Shown: piece after piece, positions 42,455 to 51,163 of the stretch
Layout of the letters: each line of letters starts with the position of its first letter
Numbering within the stretch: the first letter of the stretch is position 1
Assembly: GCA_965662355.1 (NCBI GenBank)
Contig: CBFIHP010000004.1
Location: forward strand, 305,738-369,737
Source of the DNA: GCA-2683825 sp965662355
Lineage (GTDB): Bacteria; Planctomycetota; UBA1135; GCA-002686595
DNA length: 64,000 bases
Direction of reading: 5' to 3'
Position numbers and translations under genes: made by a program
The notes under the pieces: model-generated
What the model was told of the DNA's origin: nothing
Database searches by the model: none
The model's input: the letters and a program-made list of their open reading frames with translations, nothing else

Positions 42455-42865
42455 ATGTACGACCCCACCATGGTGCAGCCGATGCGGGACGAAGTCACCC
42501 GCCTCGGCGCCAACGAGCTCCACACCCCTGACGAGGTCGATTCAGCCGTCAAGCAGCCGGGAACGACCCTTGTCTTTGTCAATTCTGTCTGCGGCTGCGC
42601 GGCCGCAGGGGCCCGCCCGGGGCTGGCGCTATCGCTGATGAGCAGCAAGAAGCCGGCCAACGTCGTGACAGTTTTTGCCGGCATGGAGCGCGAGGCCGTC
42701 GCCCGGGCCCGGGAATACTTCAAGCCTTATCAACCAAGCTCTCCGCAGATCGCCTTGATGAAAGACGGCGAGGTCGTGAAGATGTGGCAGCGGCACGACA
42801 TCGAAGGCCGCGACCCCGCCACGATCGCCCAGAGCCTGACGAAGGCGTTCGAAGAGTTCTGCTAG
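42455..42865 (+). CDS. Bacilliredoxin BrxA/BrxB family
   Basis: 136 residues, the usual family length. The start 'MYDPTMVQPMRDEVTRLGAN' matches the family N-terminus, and the active site is C-G-C (Cys 46, Cys 48) in N-S-V-C-G-C-A-A-G. 'VVTVFAGMEREAVARAREYF' and S-P-Q-I-A-L complete the thioredoxin-like fold. Known role in Firmicutes: removes bacillithiol from S-bacillithiolated proteins; the family is also found outside bacillithiol producers. It is the second redox-active thioredoxin-fold protein in the window besides the selenoprotein. Confidence 0.92.
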   Translation: MYDPTMVQPMRDEVTRLGANELHTPDEVDSAVKQPGTTLVFVNSVCGCAAAGARPGLALSLMSSKKPANVVTVFAGMEREAVARAREYFKPYQPSSPQIALMKDGEVVKMWQRHDIEGRDPATIAQSLTKAFEEFC

Positions 42866-42903
42866 AGCGTCCGTGACGGGGTGGGCTCGAGGGCCCCTTT
42901 TTC

Positions 42904-43401
42904 ATGAACCAAAAGATCCTGCAGGCCGCGGAGAACCTTCTCCAGGAAGCCGTCTACCAAGCCCGAGCCCGCCAGGCGGCGGGTATCGGGTTGAGCGGCC
43001 ATCAGCTGGACCAGCCCGCCCCGGTCGGTGGTTGCGGCATCGGCGGGGCTCCGGAACACGATCTCGAGCTGTCCGAGCGTGGATCGGAGATCCTGCGCAC
43101 CGTCTGGCCCAACCCCCTCGGCCCGGTCGCCGTGGAGCGCGTGCGCGCGGCGCTCCAGGGCTGGGTCGAGCGCCAGGACTCGATGGATCGAAAGCGCAAC
43201 CACTTCCTGCGCGATTTCCGACAGTCCCATGGCTTCGACCGGCGCTCGTACTCGGACGAAACGGCCCAGGCCTTCGAAACAGGCCTGGAACGCATCAATG
43301 CCGAAGCCATGGAGCGCCTGAAGCAAACGGCACAGGAGTTGCTCCGGGCGGGCGAGTTTCCAGACCCTTCCGCTTCCGGAGGCGACGAAGCCTCTGCCTG
43401 A
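42904..43401 (+). CDS. Unknown helical protein
   Basis: 165 residues, not recognised. Mostly helical: 'KILQAAENLLQEAVYQARAR' at the start and 'ETGLERINAEAMERLKQTAQ' near the end, with a Gly-rich middle (Q-P-A-P-V-G-G-C-G-I-G-G). No signal peptide or membrane segment. It lies 38 bp after the bacilliredoxin gene and 16 bp before the next gene, so a three-gene operon is likely. The frame has the GC-rich third positions expected of a real gene here. Confidence 0.6.
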   Translation: MNQKILQAAENLLQEAVYQARARQAAGIGLSGHQLDQPAPVGGCGIGGAPEHDLELSERGSEILRTVWPNPLGPVAVERVRAALQGWVERQDSMDRKRNHFLRDFRQSHGFDRRSYSDETAQAFETGLERINAEAMERLKQTAQELLRAGEFPDPSASGGDEASA

Positions 43402-43417
43402 GCGAGTCCAAAGAGCC

Positions 43418-44188
43418 ATGCAAGAATCCTCCCTTCTCCAGCGCGTCGAGCGCCTGGAGCGTCAGAACCGTCGTCTTCGCTTCAGCCTCCTGGCCGGAGG
43501 CCTCGGACTCTTCCTGGCCGCGGCCACGGGCTCCAGCCCCTGGATCGAAAGCGGCCCCGGGGCCGAGATGGGTGGGATCCCGGACGTCGTGGAAGCGGAA
43601 CGCATCGTCCTCCGGGGAGCGAATGGGGAGGAAGCCTGCGTCATCGGCGTGGACAACAAGGGTTTCCCACAGCTCATCATGCGCAAGGACAAGTCCCACG
43701 CGATCATGACGCTGAACGGACCGGGGCTTCTCCTGCGTGGCGCCGATGGCAAGCGCAGCGCCTTCATGGGCATGGATACCCGAGGCATGACGACGCTCTC
43801 GCTTACGAGCGAGCGCTTGATCGATGGGGTCAAGCTGGCCGTCAAGCCCGACGGAGCGGCGGGGCTCTACCTGCTCGATCAGGACGGGCGCGATCGACTC
43901 GGGCTGGAGGCTTCCAAGAACAGCGGCGCGAACATCGTCCTGCGCAACCCCCAGGGTCGCATCCGAACGAGCCTCGGAATCGACCCCCACGAGATCCCCG
44001 CGCTGCTTTTCTTCGACCAGGAGGGACGACGACGGACCGGAATCCTCGTCGACGAATCCGGTAAGCCGCTGCTGGCCATCGAGGACGAGCGCGGCAACCC
44101 GCGCCTCGAGATCACGAGCCACTTCGACGGCTCGGGCCTGATCCGGCTGCTCCGGGAGGACGGCGGACTCGTTTTCGAGGCTCCGTAG
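43418..44188 (+). CDS. Membrane-anchored beta-repeat protein of unknown function
   Basis: 256 residues. Coiled-coil N-terminus 'SSLLQRVERLERQNRRLRFS', a membrane helix (about 23-40), then a region of repeated short strands with the pattern 'G..R..LG.D..G.P.L.L.D..G..R' in at least five copies from residue 60 to the end (for example 'EEACVIGVDNKGFPQLIMR', 'RTSLGIDPHEIPALLFFDQ' and 'RRTGILVDESGKPLLAIED'). The repeats suggest a beta-solenoid or propeller facing the periplasm. No catalytic motif. Such proteins are familiar in environmental genomes but have no assigned role. Confidence 0.7.
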   Translation: MQESSLLQRVERLERQNRRLRFSLLAGGLGLFLAAATGSSPWIESGPGAEMGGIPDVVEAERIVLRGANGEEACVIGVDNKGFPQLIMRKDKSHAIMTLNGPGLLLRGADGKRSAFMGMDTRGMTTLSLTSERLIDGVKLAVKPDGAAGLYLLDQDGRDRLGLEASKNSGANIVLRNPQGRIRTSLGIDPHEIPALLFFDQEGRRRTGILVDESGKPLLAIEDERGNPRLEITSHFDGSGLIRLLREDGGLVFEAP

Positions 44189-44470
44189 GCGCGCGCCCGG
44201 TCTTTGACGCAGGGCCGGAAAACGCGGGGCCGGAAAAAACTGCGGCAAGAGATTTCCGGAGGGAACCCGGACCGGGAAGGGATCGTCCTAGCTCGTTTAC
44301 GCTATTGGTGGGTTTTTTCTCAGGCGGCGGAACCGCTCGGCGGGCCCGCCTGGGGGGCTCGTGAGAAGGGCCAGGCGGACGACCTCATTCGCCAAAAACC
44401 GCAGTATCATGGGCCTCGTTCGCGGAGTGTCCGTTCCCGCCCCCTACGTCCCATGGGTGCACCCCACCCC

Positions 44471-47400
44471 ATGCGCACTGCCCTTCCCAGTCCCTTGGTT
44501 CTCGCACCGTTGAAGAAGACCTTTAGCGGCCTTTTGCGACCGGCCTTCAGCTGCATTTGCATCTTTGTAGTTGCAGCCACGGCGCAGGCTCAGGCTCCCG
44601 TCGCGGACTTCTCCGGAACCCCGCTGTCCGGAGAAGCCCCCCTGGCCGTGACGTTCTCCGACGCCACGACCGGAACCGTGACGGCCTGGTCCTGGGACTT
44701 TGGTGATTCGAGCTCATCGAGCATCCAGAGCCCGACACACACGTACACCACCGCGGGCACCTACACCGTGACCCTGACGGCCATGGGGCCCGGCGGTTCG
44801 GATCCCGAGATCAAGACGNNNNNNNNNNNNNNNNNNNNNNNNNNNNNNNNNNNNNNNNNNNNNNNNNNNNNNNNNNNNNNNNNNNNNNNNNNNNNNNNNN
44901 NNNNNNNNNNNNNGTACACCGTCACGCTGACCGCAACCGGCCCCGGTGGTTCCGACCCCGAGGTCAAGACGGACTACATCGTCGTCGCCGACCCGCCGGT
45001 GGCCGAATTCATCGGCTCACCGCAAAACGGTACGCCGCCGTTGGTGGTCAACTTCACGGACCAGACGACGGGCGACGTCACCTCCTGGGCCTGGGATTTC
45101 GGTGACACGAACACCTCCACGCTGCAGAGCCCCAGCCATACGTACACGGCCACGGGCACGTACTCGGTCACGTTGACCGCAGCCGGACCCGGTGGGTCCG
45201 ACCAAGAGCTGAAGAGCGGATTCGTCGTGGTAGCGGACACCCCCCTCGCCGCCTTCGTCGGGACCCCGCAAAACGGCGCACCGCCTCTGCTTGTGGACTT
45301 CACGGACCAATCGACGGGCAACATCACGTCATGGGATTGGGACTTCGGCGACACCAACTCCTCGACGATTCAAAGCCCCAGCCACACCTACACGGCAGTG
45401 GGGACCTACGCGATCACGTTGACGGTGGCGGGACCGGGTGGTTCGGATGACGAGATCAAGTCGGACTACATCGTCGTGGCCGATCCGCCGGTCGCCGAGT
45501 TCGTAGGCACACCGCTCGGTGGAGACTGGCCGCTCCTGGTCACCTTCACCGATGCGACGACCGGCAACACGAGCGCTTGGTCATGGGACTTCGGGGATAT
45601 GTCCAGCTCGACGCTGCAGAGCCCTACCCATACATACGCCTCAGCAGGCACCTTTTCCGTGACCCTGAGCGCTGCCGGACCCGGTGGAGCGGACGCTGAG
45701 CTCAAGACGGACTACATCACGGTGTCCGATCCTCCGCCCGCGGTCGAATTCGTCGGCACGCCGACCGAGGGTACCGTGCCCATGACGGTGTCCTTCACCG
45801 ATCAAAGCACAGGCCCAATCACCAGCTGGCTGTGGAACTTCGGTGACGGCACGGGATCGACGCTGCAACACCCGAGCTACGTCTACGCGAACAAGGGGAC
45901 GTACTCGGTGACACTGCAGACTACGGGGCCCGGCGGTGTCGATGCCCTGGCCAAGCCGGGATACGTCGTCGTCCGGCGCGCGCCGCCGATCAAGCGCGTC
46001 AACGAAAACAGGGGCAACGCCAACCGCCAGCTCAGCTCTCCAAAGATCACCGCCACACCTTCGATCCTGAACTTCGGTGCGGTCGCATCGGGAAGCAGTA
46101 CACAGCTGAACTTCCAGGTCTTCAACCCCGGTTGGGATCCGGTCCAGCTGACCACGATCGAGTTCCGGCTCGGATCCTTCGGCACAGCCGAGGCGTTCAC
46201 ACTGGATTTCAACGGCCAGCAGTACGCGGGTTCGGACGCGGATCAGGTCATTCAGGTCACACCGATCACGCTGGGAGTGGACGAGGCCCCGATTATCGGC
46301 AGCGTGACCTTCTCCCCGACGGGCCAGCAGTTCGATTCGTTCCTGTTCCGCTTCAAGGGAAATTGGCGCAACACGAACTTCTTCGTTGCCACGGTCCAGG
46401 TCGATGGGCTGGGAGGTCACGAGGGCGATCCCTACCTGCACGTCACCATCGACTCCGAGGAGTGGATCGCCGACTACGACGAAGACGGCATGGAAACGGT
46501 CACGTTCGATGGATCAGGCTCGCACACGCACGAGCCCGGCATGTCGCTCAGCGCCTACGAATGGGAAATCGGTGGCATGCTGGTCGGAACGGCCGACTCG
46601 CTGACAACCAGCCTTCCCATCGGCAGCGAGAGCGTGCTCTTGCGCATCTACGACGACGATGTTCCGCCCAAGACTTTGACGGAAACCGTCGGGGTCGAAG
46701 TCGTGGCCACCAACAACATCCCGGGCACCCTGACCACATACTACGACGCCCAGGAAGTCGGAGCATCGTTGCTACTCGACGCGGTCCCCGGAGAACCGAA
46801 TTTCCGCGAACGTCGCGACTCCTACGCGGTGGGATCGGTCGGTGGCAATGTCGGTGCTTCGCCCTATACCCAGGATGTCATGGTCCAGGTCGAGGGTGAC
46901 ATCACGATCACGCAGTCGGGTTCCTACGTCTTCACGGCGACCGGCGGCGTCGGTACCCGTCTCGAACTCAATGGCTTGCCCATCGCAGGTGCGCAGGTGC
47001 TGACGCCGGGAATGTACGCACTTGAGGCGCGCTTCGCGGTCGACTTCCTGGCCGACCTGCCACTGGATGTCACGCTGTCCCTGGACGGTGGCCCCGCCGA
47101 CCCGATCGATGGGGAAATCGTGCGCCACGACGAGTCGAACATGCCGCCCTCGCTGCACTCGATCTCGCCCAACACGGGCACGTCGGCCGGCGGCAACACC
47201 GTGACCATCAACGGTTTCGGCTTCTTCCCCTACAGTGAAGTAACGCTTCATTGGGGAGGGAGTGACTACACGCTGAACGACTTCGTCAGCCTTTCGTCGA
47301 CGAGCATCGTGTTCGTAACCCCCCCCGGCGGCGGCTTGATCCCCGTCTCGGTAGAAACGGGCGATGGCGAGACAACCTCGCGGCCCTTCACCTACCAGCT

Positions 47401-49795
47401 CGACGGTCCGGTGCCGATCAACTTCTTGCGCAACCACGTCTACTCGCTGAATTCACCGACGAACGCGGCCTGGGGCCCGGACGGGCGGCTGTATATACTG
47501 CGCCTCGGTGGCGAGATAACCGCCTTCGAATTCGACGAGGGCTACGGGCTCATCGGTTCGGCGACCTACGTGGGCGTTTCCGGCCTGACGAACAAGGACG
47601 CGATCGGCATCGCCTTCAACCCCTACGACGCGCCCAGCCCGGTTCGTTTGTATGTTGGACACGGAGAGCACTACGCCAATGGTGGCACGACGCCGGTCAG
47701 TTTCTCACCGTACTCGGGACAGGTCAGCTACATCGAAGGCCCGAACTTCGACACACCGGTTCCCGTGGTGACGGGCCTACCGGTGTCGAACCACGACCAC
47801 GCGGTCAACCAGATTGCCTTCGACAACAACGGTGACCTGTTCATCAGCGTGGGCAGCATGACCAACGCAGGAGTCAAACATCCCAACCACGGCGACCTGC
47901 CGGAATCGCCTCTCTCCGCGGCGGTCGTGAAGGCTCACACCTCGCGTCCGGGCTTCAACGGCACGATCACGTACTCGGAAACCATGGGCGGCGCTCCGAA
48001 CAATGACCAGCGCTTCGGCGACATCGTCGATGTCGATGCGGGCGTGGACGTCGAACCCTGGGGTCACGGTATCCGCAACGCATACGGGCTAGCCTTCACG
48101 ACGAAATCACGGCTGTATGTCACGGACAACGGTCCCAACGCCATTTTCGGCGAGGCCTCGACCGGGCCGATGACCCAGGACCCAGGCCCGTACGACGACG
48201 ACGAGATCAACCTCATCGAATGGAACAGCTACTACGGGAGCCCCAACCGTAACCGCGGTCGCTACGACGCCCGTCAGAACATCTACTACGGTGGCCTGGC
48301 CGGGCCTCCTAGCATCCCCGAGACGTTCATGCAGATGATCGGCTGGACTCCGCCTTCCAGTGACGGCATCGACGAGTACCGCTCCGATACCTTCCAGGGT
48401 CAGATTCGCGGGCACCTGATCATCCAGGAGTACCTGAACAAGATGCGTCGGGTGCGATTGAAGGCCAACGGCAGGGGTCTGACCGGACAGTTCACTTTCG
48501 AACCCAACACCGCTGCCCTCTCCACGGTGACGTGTCCCGGTGGCGTGGTCATATCGCTCGACTACGAGAGCAACCAGATCGAGGTCTTCGAGCCCGATGA
48601 TCTCTCCGCCTCGGGCCTCGTCGTGCACGACGTGTTCCCCTGGCGCGGTCCGGCCAGCGGTGGCACCCCCTTCATCATCTCCGGAGTCGGCTTTGGCGAC
48701 CTGATGGACACCAGCGTCACGATCGGTGGCAACGCCGCGGTCTTGAGCGAGGTCACCTCGCAGCGCATCCGTGGCACGGTACCGGCCGAGCTCACGCCGA
48801 CGACCGATCTCGTCGATATCGACGTGACCGTCGGCAGCATCTGCGACACGCTCCCCGATGCCTTCCGTTATCTGTACGGCCCGGGCCTCGAACCGGGTCG
48901 CTGGGAATCGCTGAATGCGGTGCCGGAAGCGCTCGGTGAAGTCGCCGGTGGCATCATCGACGGGTTCCTCTACCTCGTCGGCGAGGGCAGCGGCAACACC
49001 TATCGCTTCGACTGCGTGAACCGTCAATGGATCAGCAACGCCGCCCCGCGCACGTTCACGGGTCACCACCATGCGGCCGAGGTCTACGACGGCAAGCTGT
49101 ACCTGATCGGTGGAATCAGCGGTGGCTCGGAAGGCAAGGTACAGATCTACGACCCGGTCATGGACTCGTGGTCCGAGGGCATGGACATGCCCTGGGCTGC
49201 GGGCTCTCCAAGCACTTCGGTGATCAACGGCATGATCTATGCCGCAGGCGGTATCGTCGGCACCTTCACGGTAGGAACCGCCGGGGTGTACGACCCGCTC
49301 CTCGACACCTGGACGCTGCGCGCGCAGATGCCTGATGGCGGACGCAATCACACGGCCGCTGCAACCGATGGTGAGAAGTTCTACATCTTCGGTGGACGCA
49401 AGGGCGGCAATTTCGTCGCCAACGGATTAGACGAAACCTTCGTCTATGACCCCGGCGCGAACACGTGGGATTGGAGCGGAGCCGGCGGGTCGATCCTGGA
49501 GCGGATCCCCGAAGCCCGCGGTGGCATGGGCAAGGCGATTTATCTCCGCGGTGAGTTCTACGTATTCGGTGGCGAAACACTGAACGACCCGGACGCGACC
49601 CCAGGAACGAACGTCTACGACCGCGTCGACGTATACGATCCGGTCGCGAACACCTGGCGCCTCGACCAGGAGATGCAGACCGGGCGGCACGGCCTCTTCC
49701 CGATGCTGTTCCAGGGCTTCGTGCTTCTGCCCGGAGGCGGCACCGTGGCGGCTCTCTCCCAGTCGACGATCTTCGATACGTTCACGCGCCAATAG
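44471..49795 (+). CDS. Giant secreted PKD/ASPM-like/PA14-like/IPT/propeller/Kelch protein (contains assembly gap)
   Basis: About 1774 residues as assembled. Start ATG 44471 (44453 also possible) gives a signal peptide ending A-Q-A-Q-A. Order: at least six PKD domains (44594-45990, consensus 'SWDWDFGDTNSSTIQSPSHT'); an ASPM/SPD-2/Hydin-like domain ('ITATPSILNFGAVASGS'); a PA14-like sheet ('ITITQSGSYVFTATGGVGTR'); IPT/TIG 1 ('ISPNTGTSAGGNTVTINGFG'); a sorbosone-dehydrogenase-like propeller ('AAWGPDGRLYILRLGGEITA', 'LFISVGSMTNAG'); IPT/TIG 2 ('VFPWRGPASGGTPFIISGVG'); and Kelch-like repeats to the end ('YDGKLYLIGGISGGSEGKVQ'). Likely a cell-surface or extracellular adhesion, carbohydrate-binding or quinoprotein-type protein. 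The N run at 44819-44913 interrupts the PKD array. Confidence 0.85.
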   Translation: MRTALPSPLVLAPLKKTFSGLLRPAFSCICIFVVAATAQAQAPVADFSGTPLSGEAPLAVTFSDATTGTVTAWSWDFGDSSSSSIQSPTHTYTTAGTYTVTLTAMGPGGSDPEIKTXXXXXXXXXXXXXXXXXXXXXXXXXXXXXXXXYTVTLTATGPGGSDPEVKTDYIVVADPPVAEFIGSPQNGTPPLVVNFTDQTTGDVTSWAWDFGDTNTSTLQSPSHTYTATGTYSVTLTAAGPGGSDQELKSGFVVVADTPLAAFVGTPQNGAPPLLVDFTDQSTGNITSWDWDFGDTNSSTIQSPSHTYTAVGTYAITLTVAGPGGSDDEIKSDYIVVADPPVAEFVGTPLGGDWPLLVTFTDATTGNTSAWSWDFGDMSSSTLQSPTHTYASAGTFSVTLSAAGPGGADAELKTDYITVSDPPPAVEFVGTPTEGTVPMTVSFTDQSTGPITSWLWNFGDGTGSTLQHPSYVYANKGTYSVTLQTTGPGGVDALAKPGYVVVRRAPPIKRVNENRGNANRQLSSPKITATPSILNFGAVASGSSTQLNFQVFNPGWDPVQLTTIEFRLGSFGTAEAFTLDFNGQQYAGSDADQVIQVTPITLGVDEAPIIGSVTFSPTGQQFDSFLFRFKGNWRNTNFFVATVQVDGLGGHEGDPYLHVTIDSEEWIADYDEDGMETVTFDGSGSHTHEPGMSLSAYEWEIGGMLVGTADSLTTSLPIGSESVLLRIYDDDVPPKTLTETVGVEVVATNNIPGTLTTYYDAQEVGASLLLDAVPGEPNFRERRDSYAVGSVGGNVGASPYTQDVMVQVEGDITITQSGSYVFTATGGVGTRLELNGLPIAGAQVLTPGMYALEARFAVDFLADLPLDVTLSLDGGPADPIDGEIVRHDESNMPPSLHSISPNTGTSAGGNTVTINGFGFFPYSEVTLHWGGSDYTLNDFVSLSSTSIVFVTPPGGGLIPVSVETGDGETTSRPFTYQLDGPVPINFLRNHVYSLNSPTNAAWGPDGRLYILRLGGEITAFEFDEGYGLIGSATYVGVSGLTNKDAIGIAFNPYDAPSPVRLYVGHGEHYANGGTTPVSFSPYSGQVSYIEGPNFDTPVPVVTGLPVSNHDHAVNQIAFDNNGDLFISVGSMTNAGVKHPNHGDLPESPLSAAVVKAHTSRPGFNGTITYSETMGGAPNNDQRFGDIVDVDAGVDVEPWGHGIRNAYGLAFTTKSRLYVTDNGPNAIFGEASTGPMTQDPGPYDDDEINLIEWNSYYGSPNRNRGRYDARQNIYYGGLAGPPSIPETFMQMIGWTPPSSDGIDEYRSDTFQGQIRGHLIIQEYLNKMRRVRLKANGRGLTGQFTFEPNTAALSTVTCPGGVVISLDYESNQIEVFEPDDLSASGLVVHDVFPWRGPASGGTPFIISGVGFGDLMDTSVTIGGNAAVLSEVTSQRIRGTVPAELTPTTDLVDIDVTVGSICDTLPDAFRYLYGPGLEPGRWESLNAVPEALGEVAGGIIDGFLYLVGEGSGNTYRFDCVNRQWISNAAPRTFTGHHHAAEVYDGKLYLIGGISGGSEGKVQIYDPVMDSWSEGMDMPWAAGSPSTSVINGMIYAAGGIVGTFTVGTAGVYDPLLDTWTLRAQMPDGGRNHTAAATDGEKFYIFGGRKGGNFVANGLDETFVYDPGANTWDWSGAGGSILERIPEARGGMGKAIYLRGEFYVFGGETLNDPDATPGTNVYDRVDVYDPVANTWRLDQEMQTGRHGLFPMLFQGFVLLPGGGTVAALSQSTIFDTFTRQ
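44594..45990 (+). repeat. Tandem PKD-domain array with exact 246-bp period
   Basis: The codon for the Tyr/Phe of the T-Y-x-V-T-L segment recurs at 44915, 45161, 45407 and 45653, exactly 246 bp apart (82 residues), and then at 45902 (249). The first copy is at 44762, only 153 bp before the second across the N run. At least six units in total; copies differ at many third positions. Confidence 0.9.
44819..44913. other. Assembly gap (95 N) inside the PKD array
   Basis: The flanks are equivalent points of neighbouring PKD units only 153 bp apart, whereas the period is 246 bp. The true gap is therefore at least 93 bp longer than drawn, or longer by whole extra units. Confidence 0.95.
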
Positions 49796-49837
49796 ACGCG
49801 CACCAAGAAGGGCGGAAGTGGGGTTAGAATCCCGCCC

Positions 49838-51121
49838 GTGGGAGCCCTACCGAAGAGAGGTCGTTCGCTTCGTCGGATACTGTTCGCCTGCGGCGCGCTA
49901 TTGACAGCCCTCGGCGGGGTCGAACTGGCATTTCACCTCGCCCCTGGCCTGCTGCCCTCCAGCTATCGCGAACGCTTTGCCATGCACGGGGTCGAGCTGT
50001 TCCACCGCGGAATCCTCGAGGTCACACCGATCCGCGGGGTGCCATTGCCACTCGTCTTGGAAGAGCATGTCGGTCCGCCGCCTGCGGACTTGAAGGAGCT
50101 CGGCATCGCTCCTGCGGAGGATGACTATGACACCAGGCGCTATCCGCGGGTTCACTTGCCCGCGGACTCGCGGGGCTTTCCCAACACCGAGGAGCTTGAA
50201 CAGGCCGAGCTCGTCTTGATCGGGGATTCGTTCGGCGTGGCCACGGGCGTGAAGGAGCCACCGGGGCTGCAGAAGATGATCGTCGAGGCGACCGAACGCA
50301 CGGTCTTCAATCTCTCGATCGCTGGCATCGGCCCCCTGCGCGAGGAGTTCCTCCTGGACCGCATGGGCTTCGGCCTGAAGCCGCGCTGCATCGTTTGGTT
50401 CTTCTACGCGGGCAACGACGCCACCCTCTCCATCGACCCTCTGATCCATGAGCACTTCGGGCGCATGAGCTGGGCCGATGCCTATGCCGAGCGCCGCGCA
50501 CCGAGCTTCTTCCTCCCGGACCTCGTGCGCTTGGCCTTCGAAAAGAAGCCGCAGGCCGCACTGCAAACCCCGCTACCCGGCTATCCGTTTCGTTTGAAGA
50601 ACGGCAGCATGCAGCCCGTTTGGTTTCTCCCGGACAACCTCCGCCAGCTAGCGTGGACCAAAGAGACCTGGAACCAAAACGACGGCTGGCGCAACGCTCA
50701 GGAGGTTCTGAAGCGCGTGCGAGACAAGTGCACGGAGAAGGACGTCTCCCTGCTACTGGTCTACGTACCGACGAAAGCGGAGGTCTACCTCCCCCTGGTC
50801 GATGCGGAAGCCCAGATGGTCTTCGGCAACGCGCAACGCCGTGCCCCCGAGCCGCTTGCTAGCAGTGCGGAGGATTTTCTCGCGGCCTGCCTGGCGCGAC
50901 GTCATGCCCTCGAGGAGAGCTTCACCGCCTTCTGCCAGCGCGAGGGCATCCCCCTCCTCTCGGCCACCCCCGCGCTCGAGGCCCTGGCTCGGTCGGGAGA
51001 ACTCGGCTACCTCGTCGCGGATACACACTGGCAGGAGACAGGGCAGGCAACTCTGCTCGCCGGGCTCGTCGACGCCTTGATCGAACTGGGCGTCGTCGAC
51101 GAGTCGCGACGTATCGACTGA
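49838..51121 (+). CDS. SGNH/GDSL-type (AlgX-like) hydrolase, membrane anchored
   Basis: 427 residues from a GTG start. N-terminal signal anchor (about 14-32). Block I is L-I-G-D-S-F-G with the nucleophile Ser; the C-terminal block is A-D-T-H-W with Asp and His, the D-T-H-W form seen in AlgX/AlgJ-type acetyltransferases of exopolysaccharide synthesis. Block III-like 'YAGNDATLS' supplies the Asn. Predicted to acetylate or deacetylate a surface polysaccharide in the periplasm. It starts 42 bp after the PKD giant and is convergent with the GT-C enzyme gene. Confidence 0.8.
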   Translation: MGALPKRGRSLRRILFACGALLTALGGVELAFHLAPGLLPSSYRERFAMHGVELFHRGILEVTPIRGVPLPLVLEEHVGPPPADLKELGIAPAEDDYDTRRYPRVHLPADSRGFPNTEELEQAELVLIGDSFGVATGVKEPPGLQKMIVEATERTVFNLSIAGIGPLREEFLLDRMGFGLKPRCIVWFFYAGNDATLSIDPLIHEHFGRMSWADAYAERRAPSFFLPDLVRLAFEKKPQAALQTPLPGYPFRLKNGSMQPVWFLPDNLRQLAWTKETWNQNDGWRNAQEVLKRVRDKCTEKDVSLLLVYVPTKAEVYLPLVDAEAQMVFGNAQRRAPEPLASSAEDFLAACLARRHALEESFTAFCQREGIPLLSATPALEALARSGELGYLVADTHWQETGQATLLAGLVDALIELGVVDESRRID

Positions 51122-51163
51122 CCCGGAAGCTGCGGGGGTGACACGCAAGCGGGGGGCTCGGTT

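Noticed and set aside
44290..44330. T6 run upstream of the PKD giant considered as a terminator
   Set aside because: No stable hairpin directly precedes the Ts.
44762..45990. Regular 246-bp repeats considered as a CRISPR or satellite array
   Set aside because: The units are protein-coding PKD domains with diverged third positions. There are no short identical repeats with unique spacers anywhere in the window.
48107..49351. 414-codon open frame on the minus strand
   Set aside because: Antisense to the IPT/Kelch part of the giant PKD protein.
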